64,000 nucleotides of DNA from Betaproteobacteria bacterium CG2_30_68_42 (GCA_001872285.1 MNXU01000063.1:1-64000); one strand, 5' to 3'; shown: positions 16,822-28,095, numbered from the stretch's first letter. Numbers and translations are program-made. Notes: generated from the sequence alone by a model not told the origin.

Positions 16822-19072
16822 GCCGCAGGTCCACAACTTGCGCCGCGCGCCGCGTGGCGCCGGCGAGCCGCCGCCGCTGGCGCACGCGTGCGGCATCCAG
16901 CAGCATGCGCCCGGCCCAGCGATAGACGTTGAACTCCTGGACCAGGCTGCGCATGCGGCGCATGCGGTCGCGCTGCTCGTCGGGCGGCATGGCGAGCGCG
17001 AGCCGCAACGCCGCCGCGCATTCCTCGGTGTCGTAGGGATTGACGATCAACGCCTCGACCAGCTCGCGCGAGGCGCCGGTGAACTGCGACAGGATCAGCA
17101 CGCCACGCTCGTCGTCGCGCGCCGCGATGAATTCCTTGGCGACGAGGTTCATGCCGTCGTGCAGGCTCGACACGAAACAGACGTCGGCGGCGCGGTAGTG
17201 CGCGTACACCTGGTCGGCGTCGTGGTGCTCCATCCTGAGCACGATCGGCTGGCAGACGGGTGTGCCGAAGCGGGCGTTGATGCGCTGCGCCGCCGCGCGC
17301 ACGCGCGCGTCCAGGCTCTGGTACTCCTCGATGCGCGAGCGCGACGGTGCCGCGATCTGCACGAAGGCGAAGTGCCCGATCCAGCGCGGCTCGATCTCGA
17401 GCAGCCGCTCGACGGCGGCGAACCGCTCCAGAATCCCCTTGGTGTAATCGAGCCGGTCGACGCCGATGCCCAGGCGCGTCTCGGGCGCGAGGCCGAGCTC
17501 CCGCCGGATGCGCTCGCGGCACTCGGCGACCGGTCGCTGGCGGGCCAGCGCCGCGGGCGGCCACTCGATCGAGATCGGGTAGCGGTGCACCTCGGTCGGT
17601 TCGCCGCCGTACGAGATGGTGTACGTTTCCCGGTCCACGCGCGCCTCCAGATAGCGGTCCACGGTGTCGAAGAAGTTGTTGCAGTGGATCTGCGTGTGGA
17701 ACCCGAGGATCGAGGAGCCGAGCAGTCCGTCGAGAATCTGGTTGCGCCACGGACAGACGCCGAACGCCTCCGGGTTCGGCCACGGGATGTGCCAGAAGGC
17801 GATGATCGTGGCGCGCGGCAGGCGATCGCGGATCAGGCGGGGCAGGAGCGCGAAGTGATAGTCCTGCACCAGCACGATCGGATCCTCGGTACGCGATTCC
17901 TGTTCCACCGCTTGCGCGAACCTGCGATTCACCGCCTGGTAGTGCTCCCAGTCCGAGGCGCGGAACACGGGCCGCGTATGCGCGATGTGGCACAGCGGCC
18001 ACAGCCCCTCGTTGGCGAAGCCGTAGTAATAGCCCGCCTCCTCCTCGTTGGAGAGCCAGACACGGCGGATCTGGTAGGCGGGCTTTTCCGGCGGCACCCG
18101 GATCCGGTCGTTGGTGTCGACGGTGTCGCGGTCGGCGCTGCCCGAGCCGTGCGCGATCCACGTCCCGGAGCACGCGCGCATCACCGGCTCGAGCGCCGTC
18201 ACCAGTCCGCTCGCCGGTCGCTGCGTCTCGATGCGGTCGCTGCGCCGCACGTGGACGTAGGGCTCGCGGTTCGAGACGATCAGGACCTCGTCGCCCTTCA
18301 GGTCCTCGCGCAGGATCGAGCGCAGCGCCTCGGGCGTCCAGCTGATCTGCGCCTCGTCGCGCATGCGCCTCTCGGTTTCGAGGTCGCGCACCAGCGCATC
18401 GAGGTCGCGCGCGATCGGCCGCAGCTCGCGCGCCTTCGGTTCGGGAGACAGCGCGAGCGACTGGCCGTGGATCAGCGCCTTGATCCCCGCGATCCAGCCG
18501 CGGAACGAAAGCTCGGCGATCACCACGGTGATGAGGGCGATCACGGCGCCGAGCGCCGCGAACAGATAGACGATGTACTTCTTGGTGTCGGCGCTGCGCC
18601 GCTCGATGAAGCTCATGTCGTGCACGATCAGCAGCTCGCCCAGGCGCTCGCTGTCGACCATCACCGGGCTGGCGGCCACATGCAGCGGGCCGCCCGGCAG
18701 CTTGAGCACGGTCCCGGACTCCTCGGCCGGGACCCCCGGCGCGCGGCAGGTGACGGCGCCGGGCAGCGCCTGCGTCTTGTACAGGAGCGCTCCCGCGTCG
18801 TCGCAGAATCCGAGCGCGAACAGGCGCTCGTCCTGCAGCATGCGGTTGAAGAATGCCTGCACGCGCTGCAGCCGGACCTTGTCGCGCAGCTTGTCCGTCA
18901 GCAGCTCGGCGAGCGGTTCCTGAGCGGCGGAGGCGACCAGCTTGGCGCGGATGTCCAGATCGCGCACGAACCACTTCAGGGTCAGCTCGTCGACCAGCGG
19001 CGCCACGCTGTACGCGATGGCGCCGAGCGCAAGCGCCAGCGGGACGATGAAACGGAGCGAAAGCCGCATCAT
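16814..19072 (-). CDS. otsA: Membrane-anchored trehalose-6-phosphate synthase with N-terminal sensor-like domain
   Basis: 752 residues, about 280 longer than ordinary OtsA. Residues ~5-27 form a signal-anchor helix. An extracytoplasmic region of ~140 residues follows, then a second helix ([20 protein letters not shown]) and a HAMP-like linker, as in histidine kinases. From ~270 onward it is a GT20 synthase joining UDP-glucose and glucose 6-phosphate: [62 protein letters not shown]. The layout suggests that an envelope or osmotic signal directly modulates trehalose synthesis. First gene of the operon. The start is uncertain: GTG at 19090 or ATG at 19072 or 19069, none with a good ribosome binding site. 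Confidence 0.88.
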   Translation of the reverse strand: MMRLSLRFIVPLALALGAIAYSVAPLVDELTLKWFVRDLDIRAKLVASAAQEPLAELLTDKLRDKVRLQRVQAFFNRMLQDERLFALGFCDDAGALLYKTQALPGAVTCRAPGVPAEESGTVLKLPGGPLHVAASPVMVDSERLGELLIVHDMSFIERRSADTKKYIVYLFAALGAVIALITVVIAELSFRGWIAGIKALIHGQSLALSPEPKARELRPIARDLDALVRDLETERRMRDEAQISWTPEALRSILREDLKGDEVLIVSNREPYVHVRRSDRIETQRPASGLVTALEPVMRACSGTWIAHGSGSADRDTVDTNDRIRVPPEKPAYQIRRVWLSNEEEAGYYYGFANEGLWPLCHIAHTRPVFRASDWEHYQAVNRRFAQAVEQESRTEDPIVLVQDYHFALLPRLIRDRLPRATIIAFWHIPWPNPEAFGVCPWRNQILDGLLGSSILGFHTQIHCNNFFDTVDRYLEARVDRETYTISYGGEPTEVHRYPISIEWPPAALARQRPVAECRERIRRELGLAPETRLGIGVDRLDYTKGILERFAAVERLLEIEPRWIGHFAFVQIAAPSRSRIEEYQSLDARVRAAAQRINARFGTPVCQPIVLRMEHHDADQVYAHYRAADVCFVSSLHDGMNLVAKEFIAARDDERGVLILSQFTGASRELVEALIVNPYDTEECAAALRLALAMPPDEQRDRMRRMRSLVQEFNVYRWAGRMLLDAARVRQRRRLAGATRRAAQVVDLRRV

Positions 19073-19391
19073 GCGGGGGATCGGCGGCACGAGTTCGAGG
19101 GTTTTATTCTAATGCAGCAGCATCCGAGTTGTCACGACGCTTCCTGAAATCCTCGCCGCGATGGCTGGGGCCGGGTCGCGCGAACGATTGCGCGCGACGA
19201 ACCCCGCGCCTACCCTGATACGAAGAACCGGCCCGGGGCGGGGCGGTGAGCCGTTCGCGGGCACATCGATCATCGCGCCGATCGGCAGCTTGCGTGGATT
19301 GAACCGTCCGCTCCCCACGGCCGGCACGCATCGACCCTGCTCGGGGAGCGCCTTCTGCGCTTCGCAAGTGGTCCATCGACCTTCGCCCGGA
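19073..19391. other. Gap between otsA start and multicopper oxidase end
   Basis: About 320 bases that must carry the otsA promoter (both flanking genes are on the minus strand). An AT-rich patch, TTTTATTCTAATGC, just upstream of otsA is the only promoter-like sequence. No protein or RNA gene is evident. Confidence 0.35.
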
Positions 19392-20927
19392 CTAGGCCTC
19401 GAACAGACAATTGCGCATCATGCCGCCGTCCTCGTGCTCGAGGTTGTGGCAGTGGACCATGAAAAGGCCCGGGACCGCCGGCGCGACCTGCACGCGAACG
19501 CGCTCGCCCGGAAAGATGCCGAAGGTGTCCTTGTAGCCGGCGTCGAGCATTCCTCGGCGCAGCTCTTCGGGGACCGCGCCCGCGCTGCGCTCGATGACGC
19601 GAAAGCGAACGCCGTGGATGTGAATGGGGTGAGGCATCGGCATGCCCCGCCCGTCGTTTGCGAAAGTCCACACCGACGCGATGCCTGCGGGAAGCCGCTC
19701 GTCGTCCGCTACCGCCATCATGTCTTGCGAATCGAAGCTGCGGCCGTTGAGGAAGCCGCGCATCATCCGGAACGCGAGCTGCGTGTGCAGCTCGTGCCTC
19801 CCCTCGCGCGCTCGCGCCTCCTCTTTCGGCAATGCGAGCGCCGCGGGGCGAATCCGCACACCCGGCGAAACGGTGAAGCGGGCGACGTGAAGCTCCGCTC
19901 CCTGCGACGGCCCCATCATGCCGCCCATCATGCCGCCCATCATGCCGCCCATCATGCCGCCGCCCATCATCGAGCCCATCATGTCTACGCCCGAGAACCG
20001 CTGGCTGACGAGCGCGATCTCCGCGCCGTCGCGCCGCGCGCCGAAGTCCTCGATCAGCTCGACGCGCTCGAACGGAAACAGCGTCACGTAGGGCCGCTCC
20101 TGCACGCCTTCGGCGCGGCTGAAGAGGCCGCCGTCGGAGGCGATGGCGCGCAGCGGCCGGCCGTCGGACCAGGCGAGCTTGTAGATGCGCGCGTTGGACA
20201 CATTGGCGACGCGCAGCCGGTAGACGCGCGGCGCCACCTTGAACGCCGCATCGTCGACGCCGTTCACCAGCACGCGATCGCCGAGCACGCCGTTCATGTC
20301 GTCCATCATCATCTGCTTGAAGACGAGCTGGTTGTCCTCGCCGATGCGGCGGTCTTGCAGCACCAGCGCCAGCTCGTGTTCCGGCGCCGGCAATCCCATG
20401 TCCCGCTCCCCGGACTCGCGCACGATGAGTAGCCCGGCGAGGCCGTGATAGGTCTGGCGCCCGGTGATGGGGTGCGGATGCGGATGATAGAGATACGTTC
20501 CCGCGGGGTTGCGCACGGTGAATTCGATCGTGTAACGCTCGCCGGAGGGCACTGCCTGGTGCGGATGACCATCGGCGGATTCCGGCACGATCATGCCGTG
20601 CCAATGAACGACGGTCGCCTCGCCGGTGCGGTTCACGACCTCGATGCGCACGCGCTCTCCGCGCCGCAGCTCCAGGGTCGGACCGAGATTTCCCGGCGCC
20701 GGTCGAACCGCGTCGCGGCGGCCGCGCAGCACCTCGGCCGTGTAGCGCAACCCGCGCGTTTGCGGACCGGAGCGGATCGCCATCGCCGCCGGTGCGGCCA
20801 TGACCCTCAAGTGCAGATCTGGATCACCGGCGCCGAAAGCCGTGCGCAGCGCGAAGGGCGTTGCCAGCATGCCGCCGCCGGCGGCGAGAGTCTTCAGAAC
20901 ATCGCGTCGCATCCACCGCCGATTCAT
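19392..20927 (-). CDS. Multicopper oxidase with Met-rich loop (CueO-like copper oxidase)
   Basis: 511 residues, probably exported folded by the Tat system (RRDVLKTLAAGGG at 7-19, then a hydrophobic stretch). The four copper-binding segments are present: VVHWHGM, YLYHPHPHP, HPIHIHG and the C-terminal MVHCHNLEHEDGGMM with the type 1 copper Cys, His and Met. A loop near residues 315-340 is built of repeated MMGG units plus neighbouring Met, like the Met-rich Cu(I)-binding insert of CueO, so Cu(I) oxidation in copper tolerance is the likely role. The start is the ATG at 20927 with GAGGG upstream; the frame extends far upstream with no start signal. Divergent from the sensor kinase gene. Confidence 0.9.
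   Translation of the reverse strand: MNRRWMRRDVLKTLAAGGGMLATPFALRTAFGAGDPDLHLRVMAAPAAMAIRSGPQTRGLRYTAEVLRGRRDAVRPAPGNLGPTLELRRGERVRIEVVNRTGEATVVHWHGMIVPESADGHPHQAVPSGERYTIEFTVRNPAGTYLYHPHPHPITGRQTYHGLAGLLIVRESGERDMGLPAPEHELALVLQDRRIGEDNQLVFKQMMMDDMNGVLGDRVLVNGVDDAAFKVAPRVYRLRVANVSNARIYKLAWSDGRPLRAIASDGGLFSRAEGVQERPYVTLFPFERVELIEDFGARRDGAEIALVSQRFSGVDMMGSMMGGGMMGGMMGGMMGGMMGPSQGAELHVARFTVSPGVRIRPAALALPKEEARAREGRHELHTQLAFRMMRGFLNGRSFDSQDMMAVADDERLPAGIASVWTFANDGRGMPMPHPIHIHGVRFRVIERSAGAVPEELRRGMLDAGYKDTFGIFPGERVRVQVAPAVPGLFMVHCHNLEHEDGGMMRNCLFEA
19912..19959 (-). repeat. Four perfect 12-base tandem repeats inside the multicopper oxidase
   Basis: CCCATCATGCCG occurs four times without change (19912, 19924, 19936, 19948), followed by two imperfect copies to 19983. 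On the coding strand each unit reads Met-Met-Gly-Gly-like codons (MMGG). Slippage in such an in-frame array changes the number of methionine pairs without a frameshift. Confidence 0.9.
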
Positions 20928-21121
20928 GGTGTCGCCCTCGTCAAATGAACTTCGATCATACGCGCGGCCGCCAGGCCGTCGCACTGCTACGGCCCGGTGC
21001 GCCGTCCGATCTCCCGGCCGTGTCGGTCGGCGACGAGCGTGGCCGGGATTCCCCCTGATGCGGCTATCCTCCCGAAACTCGAACGAACCACAAAACCTTG
21101 CTTCCGTAGTCATGCACGGGG

Positions 21122-21271
21122 TCAAGCGGTATGAAGAGGCTTCAACAGCCGCTGCCGACCTCCGAGTGCGCCACGGGTTGTCCCGCAAGGCGCGAGGACG
21201 TGGCATGCCCATTGCATACAAGGAGGAGCGGCGCAGCCAGCGGCCCGGAAGCGGTCCGATCGCGCGCCCAT
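21122..21271 (-). CDS. Candidate cysteine-rich small protein (49 aa) upstream of the multicopper oxidase
   Basis: An ATG at 21271 follows a perfect AGGAGGTGA (plus-strand CACCTCCT at 21279-21286) with eight bases between. The 49-codon frame starts MGARSDRFRAAGC and contains four cysteines in CAAPPCMQWACHVLAPC, which could bind metal. It is on the same strand as the copper oxidase and ends 194 bases before it. No family is recognised and the frame could be fortuitous; the ribosome binding site is the main support. Confidence 0.3.
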   Translation of the reverse strand: MGARSDRFRAAGCAAPPCMQWACHVLAPCGTTRGALGGRQRLLKPLHTA

Positions 21272-21356
21272 CGGACTCACCTCCTCGGTGCGTGCCAGGA
21301 CAAGCCGGGACAAGCCGTAGAATGCCCGCTCCCCATCGAGCCGATCCCAGCCGGCC

Positions 21357-23104
21357 TTGCACAGCGAAGCCGCAAGCACGACACCCGCCGGGCGGAAGCG
21401 CATCCTGCGTGTCCGCTGGCGCGAGGTGCTGCGCGAGCTCTCGCCTCGGGGCGCGAGTCTCAGCGCCCGCTATCTCGTGGTGTCGCTGCTCGCCGCGATC
21501 GTGCCGCTGGCGGCGGCGGTCACGCTCTACGACCGTTATGCCGCGGATCTGGTGCTGCGGTTGGCCGACCAGCGCGTCGAGAGCACCCTGGCGGCGACCG
21601 CGAGCAAGCTCGGCGATTTCCTGCGCAACAAGGCCTACCAGCTCGACGGGCTCGCCGATTTTCCGCCGCTCGCGCAGATCGCCGGCACGCAGGTCGGTGA
21701 TCTCGACACGCGGCTGCTGACGCGGCTGCAGGTCGAGGCCGACTCTCCGGACGTGTATGGCATCCTGTTCTTCGACCGCGCCGACCGCGTCATCGCCGCG
21801 CTGCACGGACAGTCGGCCATCGAACCGGAGCTGCGCGATGAGGCCGGTCCGGCGCTCGCCGCGCTGCCGCGGGTGGACTTTCAGGGCGTGGAGCTGATCG
21901 GCCCGATGCTGCCTCCGGACGGCCGGCCCGGCTGGTTCCTGATCCGGCGCGCGATCGCCGGCCAGGCGATCTCGGTGGCTCTGCAGGTGCGGCTCGCCTC
22001 GCTCAGCGAGCTGCTCTCGGGCGCCTCGCTCGACGTCTATCGGCCGCTGCTGCACACTCCGGGCGGCCGCCTGATCGAGCCGGTCGGCACGCAGTGGCGG
22101 GGCGACCTGCCGCTCGTGCGCGCGCCCGAGACGGCGCCCGGCTGGTACGCCGCGCTCTACCGGGTGTCGCCGCAATTGCCCTTGCCGGGCACTCCGGCGC
22201 GCTATGTCTTCATCGCGGCGGCGGCGCTGTGCGGCGTGCTGATCGTCCTGATCTTCGTCTATCTCGGTGTGCACATGCGCCGCAGGCTCAAGCCGCTGGT
22301 CGCCGCGGCCGAGGCGGTGGGGCGCGGCGAGTTTGCACTCGACATCCCGGCCGGCGGCGAGGACGAGATCGCCATGCTCGCGCGGGCGCTCAACCGGATG
22401 AGCGCGCAGTTGCGCGCGCTCATCCGCACGCGGGTCGAAAGCGAGAAGCGCGCCGTGCTGGGCGAGTTCGCGGCGAGCGTGGCGCACGAGGTCCGCAATC
22501 CGCTCGCCACCATCAAGACCTGCGTGCAGGCGCTCGGCTCGCGCGAGGAAGACCCGGCGCGGCGCGAGATGATGCAGCTCGTGACGGAAGAGATCGAACG
22601 CATCAACGCGGTGATCGAAGGCCTGCTCGGCTTCGCCCGCCCGCACGACCCCGAGCGCACCGAGGTCTCGGCGCGCGAGCTGCTGCGGCGGCTGGCCGCG
22701 CTCGTGGGGCCGATGGCGGAGGAGGCGCATGTCGCGCTGTCGGTGCTCGGCGAGCCCGATCTGCGGCTGTGGGTGGATGCCGGTCAGACGCAGCAGATCC
22801 TGATGAACCTCGTGCTCAACGCATTGCAGGCGACGCCGGAGGGTGGCACGATCACGCTGCGTGCCTGGCGTGAGGCCGGTTTCGCGTGCCTTACGGTGTC
22901 GGACACCGGCCATGGCATGTCGGATGAGGTCGCACACAAGGTGATGGAGCCGTTCTTCACCACCAAGCCCGGCGGCACCGGGCTCGGCCTGGCGGTGTCG
23001 CGCCAGCTCGCGGAAATGAACGGCGGCAGCATCGAGATCGCCAGCCTGCCGGCGAGCGGCACCACCGTGACGCTACGGCTGCCGCTGGCGCGAGAGGAGA
23101 CCCC

Positions 23105-23108
<4 letters not shown>
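21357..23108 (+). CDS. Membrane-bound sensor histidine kinase
   Basis: 583 residues. TM helices at about 35-55 and 285-305 flank a ~225-residue extracytoplasmic sensing domain (Cache-like by layout). A HAMP domain follows (RRRLKPLVAAAEAVGRGEF), then a dimerisation helix with phospho-accepting His in VAHEVRNPLATI (about residue 378), then the ATPase domain (LMNLVLNALQATPEGG, VSDTGHGM, GGTGLGLAVSRQLAEMNGG). It phosphorylates the sigma-54 activator encoded next, whose GTG overlaps this stop by four bases. The TTG at 21357 is conserved in the decayed copy at 13463; a GTG at 21426 is an alternative and neither has a strong ribosome binding site. The signal is unknown. Confidence 0.9.
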
Positions 23109-24448
<1,340 letters not shown>

Positions 24449-24550
24449 GCGGTTTCCGCTCGCCCGCGCGTCCGATCCGAGCGCAAACCGCTCCGGCCCT
24501 CGCCGGGGCTCCACGTAAGTCATTGAACCTTCGTCGAGTTCGACGCGGGC

Positions 24551-25870
24551 ATGCAAGCTGCTTCGCGAATGGTGATGATCCAATGCTTGCGACTTTCATT
24601 GATGGGACCCCTGGCCTGCGCGGCGCTCGCCGCGGCACCCCCGGCAGCCGCGCGCATCGAGATGGGCGCGAGCCCCGGCGAGGCCTCCGCCACCGTCGGC
24701 TGCATGTTCCCGATGACCGGGCGCGGCGGGCTGTACGGGCGCGACAGCGTCGCTGCGATCGAACTCGCACTCGCGGAGATCGCCGCGCGCCCCGGCGCAC
24801 GCCCGCGGCTGCGCGTGCTGGTCGAAGACACCAAGTCGAAGCCCTCCTATGGCGTCAGCATCGCGCAGGACTTCATCGAGAAGGATCGCGCGCAGTTCCT
24901 GTGCGGGGTGGTGTCTTCGGCGGTGGCGCTCGCGGTGACCGAAGTGTCGCGGCGCAGCCGGGTCATCTTCGTCGGCACCGACCATGCCTCCTCGCGTCTC
25001 ACCGAGGAGGCGCTGCACCGCTACTACTTCCGCGTCACCAACGATACGCGCCAGTCGATGGATGCAGGCGCGCGCTACCTGCGGGCGCTGCAGGAGCGCA
25101 GCCGCTGGAAGCGCCTGGCGTTCATCGGACCCGACTACGACTATGGCCACCGGCAGTGGTCGGACCTGCGCGCGGCGCTGGACCGGCTCGGCGTGCGCTA
25201 CGAGAGCGTCTCCGTCCTGTGGCCCAAGCTCTATGAACCCGACTACTCGCAGTACATCGCGGCGCTGCTCGATGCGAAACCGGACATCGTCGTGAACGGG
25301 CACTGGGGCGGCGACCTGGTGGCATTCATCCGACAGGCGCGCACTTTCAAGCTGTTCGAACACACGCAATTCGCCAACTTCGACGCCGGCGGCAACTACG
25401 AGGTGATGGCCGAGCTCGGCGCCGAGATGCCGGCGGGCCTGATCCTGTCTGCGCGCCACCACAACAACTGGCCCGACACGGCGCGCAATCGCGCCTTCGT
25501 TGAACTGTTCCGGCTGCGCGCCGGACGCTTTCCGTCCTACGCGGCGCAGGGCGCCTATACCGGGATCCTCGCCATCGCCGATGCGATCGTTCGCGCCGGG
25601 GGCACGGGCGATCGCGAGAAGCTGGTCGCGGCGCTCGAGCGGCTGAGGCTGAAGCTGCCCGAGGATCCGGACGGCTTCGAGTCCTACATGGATCCGAAGA
25701 CGCACCAGATGCAGCAGGTGATCGCGATCGGAGAGGTCGTCGCCGACGAGCGTTTCCCGCCCGCGAAGACGATGCTCGGAAGGTTCAAGGCGTATCCGCC
25801 GGAGGTGCCCGTCCAGGGGCGCCAGGCGGATTTTCAACGGAGCAAAGGAGGACGACATGAAAGGCAATAA
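24551..25870 (+). CDS. Branched-chain amino acid type ABC transporter substrate-binding protein (first of a tandem pair)
   Basis: 439 residues with an N-terminal hydrophobic export signal (LMGPLACAALAAAPPAAA). The mature protein has the two-lobed Leu/Ile/Val-binding (Peripla_BP_6) fold: VGCMFPMTGRGGLYGRDSV, LVEDTKSKPSYGV, FRVTNDTRQSMDAGARYL, FIGPDYDYGHRQW. It delivers a small ligand, often not an amino acid, to a LivHMGF permease. The stop overlaps the next binding-protein gene by 14 bases, so two different binders are made together. ATG codons at 24551, 24569 and 24575 are all possible; none has a clear ribosome binding site. Confidence 0.85.
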   Translation: MQAASRMVMIQCLRLSLMGPLACAALAAAPPAAARIEMGASPGEASATVGCMFPMTGRGGLYGRDSVAAIELALAEIAARPGARPRLRVLVEDTKSKPSYGVSIAQDFIEKDRAQFLCGVVSSAVALAVTEVSRRSRVIFVGTDHASSRLTEEALHRYYFRVTNDTRQSMDAGARYLRALQERSRWKRLAFIGPDYDYGHRQWSDLRAALDRLGVRYESVSVLWPKLYEPDYSQYIAALLDAKPDIVVNGHWGGDLVAFIRQARTFKLFEHTQFANFDAGGNYEVMAELGAEMPAGLILSARHHNNWPDTARNRAFVELFRLRAGRFPSYAAQGAYTGILAIADAIVRAGGTGDREKLVAALERLRLKLPEDPDGFESYMDPKTHQMQQVIAIGEVVADERFPPAKTMLGRFKAYPPEVPVQGRQADFQRSKGGRHERQ

Positions 25871-27146
25871 GGCGATGCACATCGGTCTGGCGCTGGGTGC
25901 GGTGGTCGCGGCCGCAGCCGCGCCGGTACCCGCCGTGGCGCAGGACTACAAGCTCGGGCTGGTGACCTTCCTCTCGGGTGGCGCGGCCGGCCCGTTCGGC
26001 ATTCCGGCGCGCAACGCCGGAGAGCTGATCGTCGATGCCATCAACGCCGGCAAGGTGCCGGCGCCCTATGCGAGCAAGGGGATCGCGGGCCGCACGATCC
26101 AGCCGGTCTGGGTGGACGAGGCGGGCGGTCCCTCCAAGCAGGTGACCGAATACCGCGCGCTGGTCCAGAAGCAGGGTGTCGATGCGGTGATCGGCTACAT
26201 CTCCTCGGGCGACTGCCTGGCGCTCGCGCCGGTGACCGAGGAGCTGAAGAAACTCACCATCTTCTTTGACTGCGGCACTCCGCGGGTGTTCGAGGAGCGG
26301 CCCTATACCTATCTGTTCCGTACCGGGCCGACCGCGCTGATGGATAGCCTGGGCGCGGCGCGCTACATCCTGGCGCAGAATCCGGGCGTGGCGAAGGTCA
26401 ACGGCATCAATCAGAACTACGCCTGGGGCCAGGACTCGTGGAACGACTTCATCGCCTCGCTGCAGAAACTCAAGCCCGGCGTCCAGGTGGGCACCTCGCA
26501 GATGCCGAAAATCTTCGCCGGCCAGTACAGCGCGGAGATCTCGGCGCTGCAGCTCCAGAATGCCGCATTCATCCACTCCAGCTTCTGGGGCGGCGACATG
26601 GAGAGCTTCGTGCAGCAGGGGCGCGCGCGCGGCCTGCTCGACAAGCAGGTGGCGATCCTGACCACCGGCGAGACCGCGATGTTCCGCATCCCCGAGCAGA
26701 TCCCCGAGGGTACGGTGATCGGCGGGCGCGGGCCGTATGGCGTGTTCGCACCCGACAATGCGCTCAACAAGTGGTTCCGGGAGCAGTACTTCAACCGCTT
26801 CAATACGTGGCCCACCTACCCGTCCTACAAGATGGCGCAGGCGATCCTCGGCCTCAAGGCCGCCGCCGAAAAGGCGATGGCGAAGAACCCGAAGCCGGCC
26901 GAGGCGGACGTCATCGCCGCACTGGAGCACCTCAGCTTCGAGGCGCCGAGCGGGACCGTGAAGATGGCGATCGGAAAGGGCCACCAGGCGGTCCAGGAAA
27001 TGGTCTACGGCCGCTTCAAGCTTCAGGGCGGCAAGCCGGCCATCGTGAATGTCGTGCGCTACCCGGCCGAGTGCGTCAATCCGCCCGACGGGGTGACGAG
27101 CGAGCAGTGGATCAAGCAGGGTTTCCCTGGCGCGAAGTGCAATTGA
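25857..27146 (+). CDS. ABC transporter substrate-binding protein (second of a tandem pair)
   Basis: 429 residues, periplasmic, with a signal peptide cleaved after VPAVA. Peripla_BP_6 fold: KLGLVTFLSGGAAGPFGIPARN, IGYISSGDCLALAPV, FRTGPTALMDSLGAARYI, NQNYAWGQDSW. The start ATG at 25857 follows AAAGGAGGACGAC, a strong ribosome binding site inside the previous gene. It is only distantly similar to that upstream binder, so the importer probably takes two ligands or uses one binder as a sensor. Followed by a stem-loop and livH. Confidence 0.9.
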   Translation: MKGNKAMHIGLALGAVVAAAAAPVPAVAQDYKLGLVTFLSGGAAGPFGIPARNAGELIVDAINAGKVPAPYASKGIAGRTIQPVWVDEAGGPSKQVTEYRALVQKQGVDAVIGYISSGDCLALAPVTEELKKLTIFFDCGTPRVFEERPYTYLFRTGPTALMDSLGAARYILAQNPGVAKVNGINQNYAWGQDSWNDFIASLQKLKPGVQVGTSQMPKIFAGQYSAEISALQLQNAAFIHSSFWGGDMESFVQQGRARGLLDKQVAILTTGETAMFRIPEQIPEGTVIGGRGPYGVFAPDNALNKWFREQYFNRFNTWPTYPSYKMAQAILGLKAAAEKAMAKNPKPAEADVIAALEHLSFEAPSGTVKMAIGKGHQAVQEMVYGRFKLQGGKPAIVNVVRYPAECVNPPDGVTSEQWIKQGFPGAKCN

Positions 27147-27169
27147 TGGGCTGAGTGACCGACGGGCAG

Positions 27170-27189
27170 GGCGCGCCGCGAGGCGCGCC
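27170..27189 (+). terminator. Stem-loop between binding protein and livH (first importer)
   Basis: GGCGCGCC (27170-27177) and GGCGCGCC (27182-27189) form a perfect 8-bp self-complementary stem around a 4-base loop, nine bases before the livH ATG. There is no U run, so attenuation or message stabilisation of the binder gene is more likely than full termination. Confidence 0.5.
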
Positions 27190-27198
27190 GCCCGCGCC

Positions 27199-28095
27199 AT
27201 GTTCACGCTCACCGCCATCCTCGTCGACGGCACGATCTACGCCTCGTGGCTGTTCATCGTGGCCGCCGGGCTCACGCTGGTCTACGGCGTGATGCGCATC
27301 CTCAACCTGGCCCACGGCAGCCTCTACGCGGTGGGTGCCTATACCGCGGCCTCAGCGATCACCTGGTACTTGTCGGCCGGCCACGCGCCCGCGGGCAGCT
27401 ATCTGGTCCTGCTCGCCGCCGCGCTCGCCGCCGGAACGGTCACCGGACTGCTGATCGAGCGCGGCGTCCTGCGCCTGATGTACGGGCGCGACGAAGTCGT
27501 CATGATCCTGGTCACCTATGCGGTCCTGCTGATCCTGGAGGACGTGATCAAGCTGATCTGGGGCGTCGAATCCTATTCCGCCTACCAGCCCTACCAGTTG
27601 CTCGGGCGTTTGCAGTTCGGCCCGATGACGTTCGCCAACTACGATCTCGCGCTGATCGCGGTGGCTGCCGCGGTCGCGATCGCAATGTGGTGGACGCTCA
27701 ACCGCACGCGGCGCGGCAAGCTGCTGCTGGTGGTGATCCACGACCGGGAAATGTCGGCCGCGCTCGGCATCGATGTCACGCGTGTGTTCGTCGTCACCTT
27801 CCTCATCGGCGGTGTGCTGGGCGCGGCTGCCGGCGCACTGACGGCACCGGTGGTCTCGGTCGTGCCCGGCATCGGCGTGGAGGTGATCGTGCTCGCCTTC
27901 GCGGTCGTGGTGATCGGTGGGCTGGGCAGCGTGCAGGGCGCGCTGGTCGGGTCGCTGATCGTCGGCATCGCGCGCGCGGCCGCCGTGCACCTGTTGCCCG
28001 AAGTGGAGCTGTTCGTGATCTACGGCGTGATGTGCCTGGTGCTCGCGGTGCGGCCGGCCGGGCTGTTCGCACGCCCCGCGGCGAGAAAGATCTGA
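27199..28095 (+). CDS. livH: ABC transporter permease, LivH type (first importer)
   Basis: 298 residues, about eight membrane helices. One half of the inner-membrane channel. Typical LivH landmarks are LTLVYGVMRILNLAHGSLYAVGAY near the start and ALGIDVTRVFVVTFLIGGVLGAAAGAL followed by FAVVVIGGLGSVQGALVGSLIVG. The ribosome binding site is weak and may be occluded by the preceding stem-loop. The stop is directly followed by livM. The symbol denotes the family; the substrate is not shown to be a branched-chain amino acid. Confidence 0.9.
   Translation: MFTLTAILVDGTIYASWLFIVAAGLTLVYGVMRILNLAHGSLYAVGAYTAASAITWYLSAGHAPAGSYLVLLAAALAAGTVTGLLIERGVLRLMYGRDEVVMILVTYAVLLILEDVIKLIWGVESYSAYQPYQLLGRLQFGPMTFANYDLALIAVAAAVAIAMWWTLNRTRRGKLLLVVIHDREMSAALGIDVTRVFVVTFLIGGVLGAAAGALTAPVVSVVPGIGVEVIVLAFAVVVIGGLGSVQGALVGSLIVGIARAAAVHLLPEVELFVIYGVMCLVLAVRPAGLFARPAARKI

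Noticed and set aside
19912-19983. CRISPR-like array
   Set aside because: Units are 12 bases, contiguous, in frame inside a gene, and have no spacers.
20928-22937. Upstream extension of the multicopper oxidase frame to 22937
   Set aside because: It runs antisense through the sensor kinase gene without a start signal; the Tat signal and ribosome binding site place the start at 20927.
24540-24565. Possible sigma-54 promoter (GGGCATGCAAGCTGC) before the first binding-protein gene
   Set aside because: GG and GC have the right spacing, but the rest deviates from consensus and the site overlaps the proposed start codon.
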